Assembly (NCBI GenBank): GCA_020832655.1
Contig: JAFIEF010000025.1
Coordinates: 1-44,776, forward strand
Direction of reading: 5' to 3'
Source of the DNA: Paracoccaceae bacterium
Lineage (GTDB): Bacteria; Pseudomonadota; Alphaproteobacteria; Rhodobacterales; Rhodobacteraceae
Length of the DNA: 44,776 bases
How positions within the stretch are numbered: the first letter of the stretch is position 1; every line of letters starts with the position of its first letter. The notes below the pieces were generated by a model that was not told the origin of the DNA, ran no database searches, and saw nothing but the letters and a program-made list of their open reading frames with translations. Below are positions 42,249 through 44,776 of this stretch, one piece after another. The position numbers and the translations under genes are program-made.

Positions 42249-43231
42249 CACAGAGCAACGTAATCAGAGCCGTGATTCGGGGCACCGGGCATTACCTGCC
42301 GCAGCGCGTTTTTCCCAATTCCGAGTTCGATGCCTCGCTGAATACCTCTGATGAATGGATCGTGTCGCGCTCGGGGATCGAGCGGCGGCATTTCGCGGCA
42401 GAGGGTGAGTTTACCTCTGATATGGCGATCCATGCCGGTCGCGCGGCGCTGGAAAATGCCGGGCTTGCGCCAGAGGATATCGACGCGGTCATTGTCGCCA
42501 CATCGACCCCGGATTACACCTTTCCCGCAGTTGCAACGCAGGTGCAGGCCGCGCTGGGCATCCGCCGGGGCTTTGCCTTCGATATTCAGGCCGTCTGCGC
42601 AGGGTTCGTCTTTGCGCTGGCAAATGCCACCGGGCTGGTGATGGCCGGGCAGGCAAAGCGCGTGCTGGTAATCGGGGCCGAGACATTCTCGCGCATCATG
42701 GACTGGACCGACCGGGCCAGCTGCGTGCTGTTCGGCGATGGCGCAGGCGCGCTGGTGCTGGAAGCGCAAACCGGCACCGGAATGAACACTGATCGCGGGG
42801 TGCTGGCATCGGATCTGAACTCCGACGGCCAGTATTGCGATCTGCTCTATGTTGATGGTGGCGTATCGCGCACGGGCACTGCAGGACATCTGCGGATGCA
42901 GGGGCGCGAGTTGTTCCGTCATGCTGTCGAGAAACTGGCCGCAACCGCCAATGCTGCGCTGGACAAGGCCGGTTTGCAGGCCAGCGATATCGACTGGGTG
43001 GTCCCGCATCAGGCCAATCTGCGCATCATTCGGGGCACGGCGCAGAAGCTGGGTCTGGATATGGAAAAGGTCATCGTTACAGTGCAGGATCATGGCAATA
43101 CCTCGGCCGCCTCGATCCCGCTGGCGCTGTCGGTCGCCAATTCCGAAGGCCGCTTCAAACCGGGGGATCTGCTGGTGCTGGAAGCCATCGGCGGGGGGTT
43201 GAGCTGGGGCGCTGTCGTACTGCGCTGGTGA
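42245..43231 (+). CDS. fabH: 3-oxoacyl-ACP synthase III
   Basis: 328-aa condensing enzyme that starts fatty acid synthesis from acetyl-CoA and malonyl-ACP. The catalytic triad is visible: Cys in DIQAVCAGFVFAL, His in WVVPHQANLRI, Asn in VQDHGNTSAASIPLAL. ATG 42245, overlapping plsX. Length normal. Confidence 0.98.
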   Translation: MTQSNVIRAVIRGTGHYLPQRVFPNSEFDASLNTSDEWIVSRSGIERRHFAAEGEFTSDMAIHAGRAALENAGLAPEDIDAVIVATSTPDYTFPAVATQVQAALGIRRGFAFDIQAVCAGFVFALANATGLVMAGQAKRVLVIGAETFSRIMDWTDRASCVLFGDGAGALVLEAQTGTGMNTDRGVLASDLNSDGQYCDLLYVDGGVSRTGTAGHLRMQGRELFRHAVEKLAATANAALDKAGLQASDIDWVVPHQANLRIIRGTAQKLGLDMEKVIVTVQDHGNTSAASIPLALSVANSEGRFKPGDLLVLEAIGGGLSWGAVVLRW

Positions 43232-43348
43232 CGCAGTTGGCGGGGCAGATCAAGGCCTGCCTGCAAACCCCTGATATTGACTCGGAATTCGCTTTCAAGC
43301 ATGCTTCGGGTGATGCTGCCGCTCTGGCAGCGAGGAGCAGGGGAAAAC

Positions 43349-43651
43349 ATGTCCGACAAGACACTGACCAGAATGGACTTGGCCGAAGCGGTGTTTCGCG
43401 AAGTCGGCTTGTCGCGCAATGAATCCTCGGCGCTGGTGGATTCGGTCCTGCAACATATCTCTGACGCGCTGGTGCGCGGCGAGAATGTCAAGATTTCGTC
43501 CTTCGGGACATTTTCACTGCGGGACAAGAATGCGCGCATGGGACGCAACCCCAAAACTGGCGAAGAAGTGCCGATCTCGCCGCGACGGGTTTTGACCTTT
43601 CGTCCGTCACACATCATGAAAGAGCGGGTCGTTACAGGAAACCGCAACTAG
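43349..43651 (+). CDS. ihfA: Integration host factor alpha subunit
   Basis: 100-aa DNA-bending protein of the HU/IHF family. It begins [20 protein letters not shown], and the beta-arm and tip read [20 protein letters not shown]. The ATG at 43349 follows GAGGAGCAGGGG. It stands between fabH and a MerR regulator, the usual alphaproteobacterial setting. Confidence 0.96.
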   Translation: MSDKTLTRMDLAEAVFREVGLSRNESSALVDSVLQHISDALVRGENVKISSFGTFSLRDKNARMGRNPKTGEEVPISPRRVLTFRPSHIMKERVVTGNRN

Positions 43652-43662
43652 GATGGTGCCCC

Positions 43663-44436
43663 ATGCGCAAGGCTCCCGACGCGTTTCGCACCATCAGCGA
43701 AGCCGCCGAGCTTCTTGACACGCCAGCACATGTGCTGCGCTTTTGGGAAAGCAAGTTCGCGCAGCTTAAACCCGTCAAGCGTGCTGGCGGGCGGCGCTAC
43801 TACCGCCGCAGCGATATCGACCTGCTGGCCGGTATCAAACTGCTGCTGCATGATCAGGGCATGACCATTCGCGGGGTCCAGAAGCTGTTGCAGGAAAAGG
43901 GCCGCCAGCATGTCGCCGGCCTTGCCCCGATCACGACCCCGGAACTGGTCGAGATCGAGGCAGGGACAGAAGCACATCTGTCTGACAGCGATGGCGCAAC
44001 GCCCGAACCAGCGACAAGCACCGACAAGGTCAGGCCGGAAATGCCCGCGCCGACGCCGGGCGCACAGCCGACCGGCATGTTGCAGGCGGCGGCTGTGGAT
44101 GACCCGCCGCCCGCCGCGCCGGTAGCGGCCAGCCATACACCCGAAGACGCGCCGCAAGGCACTGACGCAGACCCGCAGCCCGACCCTGCAACTGCATCCA
44201 TGTCAGGCGCAGAAGATGCGACAGCATCACCAGCACCACCAGCTGCCCGTGCCATCCCGGCATCGCCACGCGCGACGACAAGGTTGGCGCATCTGATCAG
44301 GACGCAACCGGTTGCGCAGCCTGACGTCCGCAAGATTGCCCCGCTGGCAGAGCGTCTGGCTGCCTTGCTGGCGCAGATGGCGCAGCGCGCCGCAGGTGAC
44401 GAGCTGCACGACTATAGTGACTCTCGACCAGGCTGA
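43663..44436 (+). CDS. MerR-family regulator with long disordered tail; 3' end supplied by a repeat
   Basis: 257-aa protein. Residues 5-85 form a MerR helix-turn-helix ([20 protein letters not shown], then [35 protein letters not shown]). Residues about 90-225 are Pro/Ala/Thr/Asp-rich and look disordered, unlike classical metal- or drug-sensing MerR proteins. A short helical stretch ([19 protein letters not shown]) follows. The last residues, YSDSRPG and the TGA, come from the repeat starting at 44412 and match the end of the lytic transglycosylase. It sits between ihfA and tRNA-Pro, a conserved place. Targets unknown. Confidence 0.9.
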   Translation: MRKAPDAFRTISEAAELLDTPAHVLRFWESKFAQLKPVKRAGGRRYYRRSDIDLLAGIKLLLHDQGMTIRGVQKLLQEKGRQHVAGLAPITTPELVEIEAGTEAHLSDSDGATPEPATSTDKVRPEMPAPTPGAQPTGMLQAAAVDDPPPAAPVAASHTPEDAPQGTDADPQPDPATASMSGAEDATASPAPPAARAIPASPRATTRLAHLIRTQPVAQPDVRKIAPLAERLAALLAQMAQRAAGDELHDYSDSRPG

Positions 44437-44602
44437 GCAGTTGGCTGCATTGCGGCTTGGGCAGGGTGCAGTCTGCATCTCTTTGGCCCTATCTGCGCAG
44501 GGATGCGGGCCTTCCGGCCCGCTGCCTTCGGTGAGAGTATTTGGCGTAAGATGAAGTCAGGGCGCGGATGATGGGTTTCATCTGGCGCAAGCTGATCGGG
44601 GA
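44412..44602 (+). repeat. Dispersed ~190-bp repeat, copy A
   Basis: Plus-strand copy of the element at 20483-20672 (minus). It overlaps the last 25 bases of the MerR gene, then carries the GC hairpin at 44505-44522, the GAGAGTATTTGG...AAGATGAA tail and the CTGGCGCAAGCTGATCGGGG block. The frame [19 protein letters not shown] is readable in both copies in the same register, but there is no start codon for it. Nothing else was seen in the 263-base gap before the tRNA. Confidence 0.88.
44505..44522 (+). terminator. GC hairpin within repeat copy A
   Basis: Arms GCGGGCC (44505-44511) and GGCCCGC (44516-44522) around TTCC, about 70 bases past the MerR stop. It is probably the terminator of the yceD-to-merR transcript. 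Confidence 0.55.
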
Positions 44603-44699
44603 CAACTCCAGGCCGGAAAGCTGTTGCGGATTGGCCGCAAAATGCGCGAATTCGCTCTTGCCCTTGGGGCCAGATCGGTTAGAAAGCGCGCAATGGTTT

Positions 44700-44776
44700 C
44701 GGGCTATGGCGCAGTCTGGTAGCGCGTCCGTCTGGGGGACGGAAGGTCGCAGGTTCAAGTCCTGCTAGCCCGACCA
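44700..44776 (+). tRNA. tRNA-Pro (anticodon GGG)
   Basis: 77 bases. The acceptor arms CGGGCTA and TAGCCCG pair perfectly, the 3' CCA is encoded at the window's last bases, the anticodon stem is TCCGT/ACGGA with loop CTGGGGG giving anticodon GGG, and the T-arm reads GCAGGTTCAAGTCCTGC. Confidence 0.98.

Noticed and set aside
44568-44768. A 66-codon frame running into the tRNA
   Set aside because: It covers repeat sequence and the tRNA gene itself; only its first residues match the peptide shared with the other repeat copy.
1-44776. CRISPR array, prophage or integrative element
   Set aside because: No regularly spaced repeats, no integrase or transposase and no phage structural genes were seen. 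The tRNA-Pro at the right edge could be an attachment site, but the adjacent sequence is outside the window.

Overview
The window is a GC-rich chromosomal segment of an alphaproteobacterium, most likely order Rhodobacterales. The family-level indicators are a PccR/ScfR-type regulator between an MFS gene and the pccB operon, an ethylmalonyl-CoA mutase, several small proteins typical of that order, the yceD-rpmF-plsX-fabH-ihfA-merR-tRNA-Pro order, and dispersed GC hairpins followed by an AGTATTTGG...AAGATGAA tail. No transposase, integrase, phage gene or CRISPR array was seen.

Region 1 (1-11.5 kb) handles propionyl-CoA. It holds a methylmalonyl-CoA mutase (cut at the left edge just inside its B12-binding domain), both subunits of propionyl-CoA carboxylase, two tandem tiny lipoproteins and several small proteins between the carboxylase genes, a Bcr/CflA-type MFS exporter, and a PccR-like regulator. 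TTTGCAAA sites lie in front of both pccB and pccR.

Region 2 (11.5-25.4 kb) is mostly C2/C3 metabolism and housekeeping: a D-2-hydroxyacid dehydrogenase, a trypsin-like protease, the glycolate oxidase operon glcDEF behind a GntR-type palindrome, a LysE exporter, ethylmalonyl-CoA mutase (ethylmalonyl-CoA pathway), a lipoprotein lytic transglycosylase, a TfoX-C protein, a 51-codon small gene, serS and ppx/gppA. With region 1 it covers glycolate oxidation, glyoxylate/hydroxypyruvate reduction and C2/C3 acyl-CoA assimilation.

Region 3 (25.5-37.5 kb) is a complete pseudaminic acid (Pse) surface-glycan cluster in two convergent operons. The plus operon is KpsS-like glycosyltransferase, pseF, sugar methylase, pseA-type amidotransferase, hisH2, hisF2, pseB, pseC. 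The minus operon is a pseG-pseH fusion, pseI and a second KpsS-like transferase of identical length (487 aa). All six steps from UDP-GlcNAc to CMP-Pse are present, plus a dedicated ammonia-producing pair for an acetamidino group. HisF2 has lost the first catalytic Asp of true HisF. No flagellin or Maf gene is nearby, so a capsule/LPS-type target is more likely than flagellin.

Region 4 (37.6-44.8 kb) is core: cysE, an OlsB-like acyltransferase, bamE, then yceD-rpmF-plsX-fabH-ihfA-merR and a tRNA-Pro(GGG) that ends on the last base.

The most unusual non-gene signal is a ~190-bp repeat present twice in opposite orientation (20483-20672 and 44412-44602). Each copy begins inside the 3' end of an unrelated gene (lytic transglycosylase; MerR regulator) and supplies its last codons and stop, so both proteins end in the same S-D-(S/T)-R-P motif.
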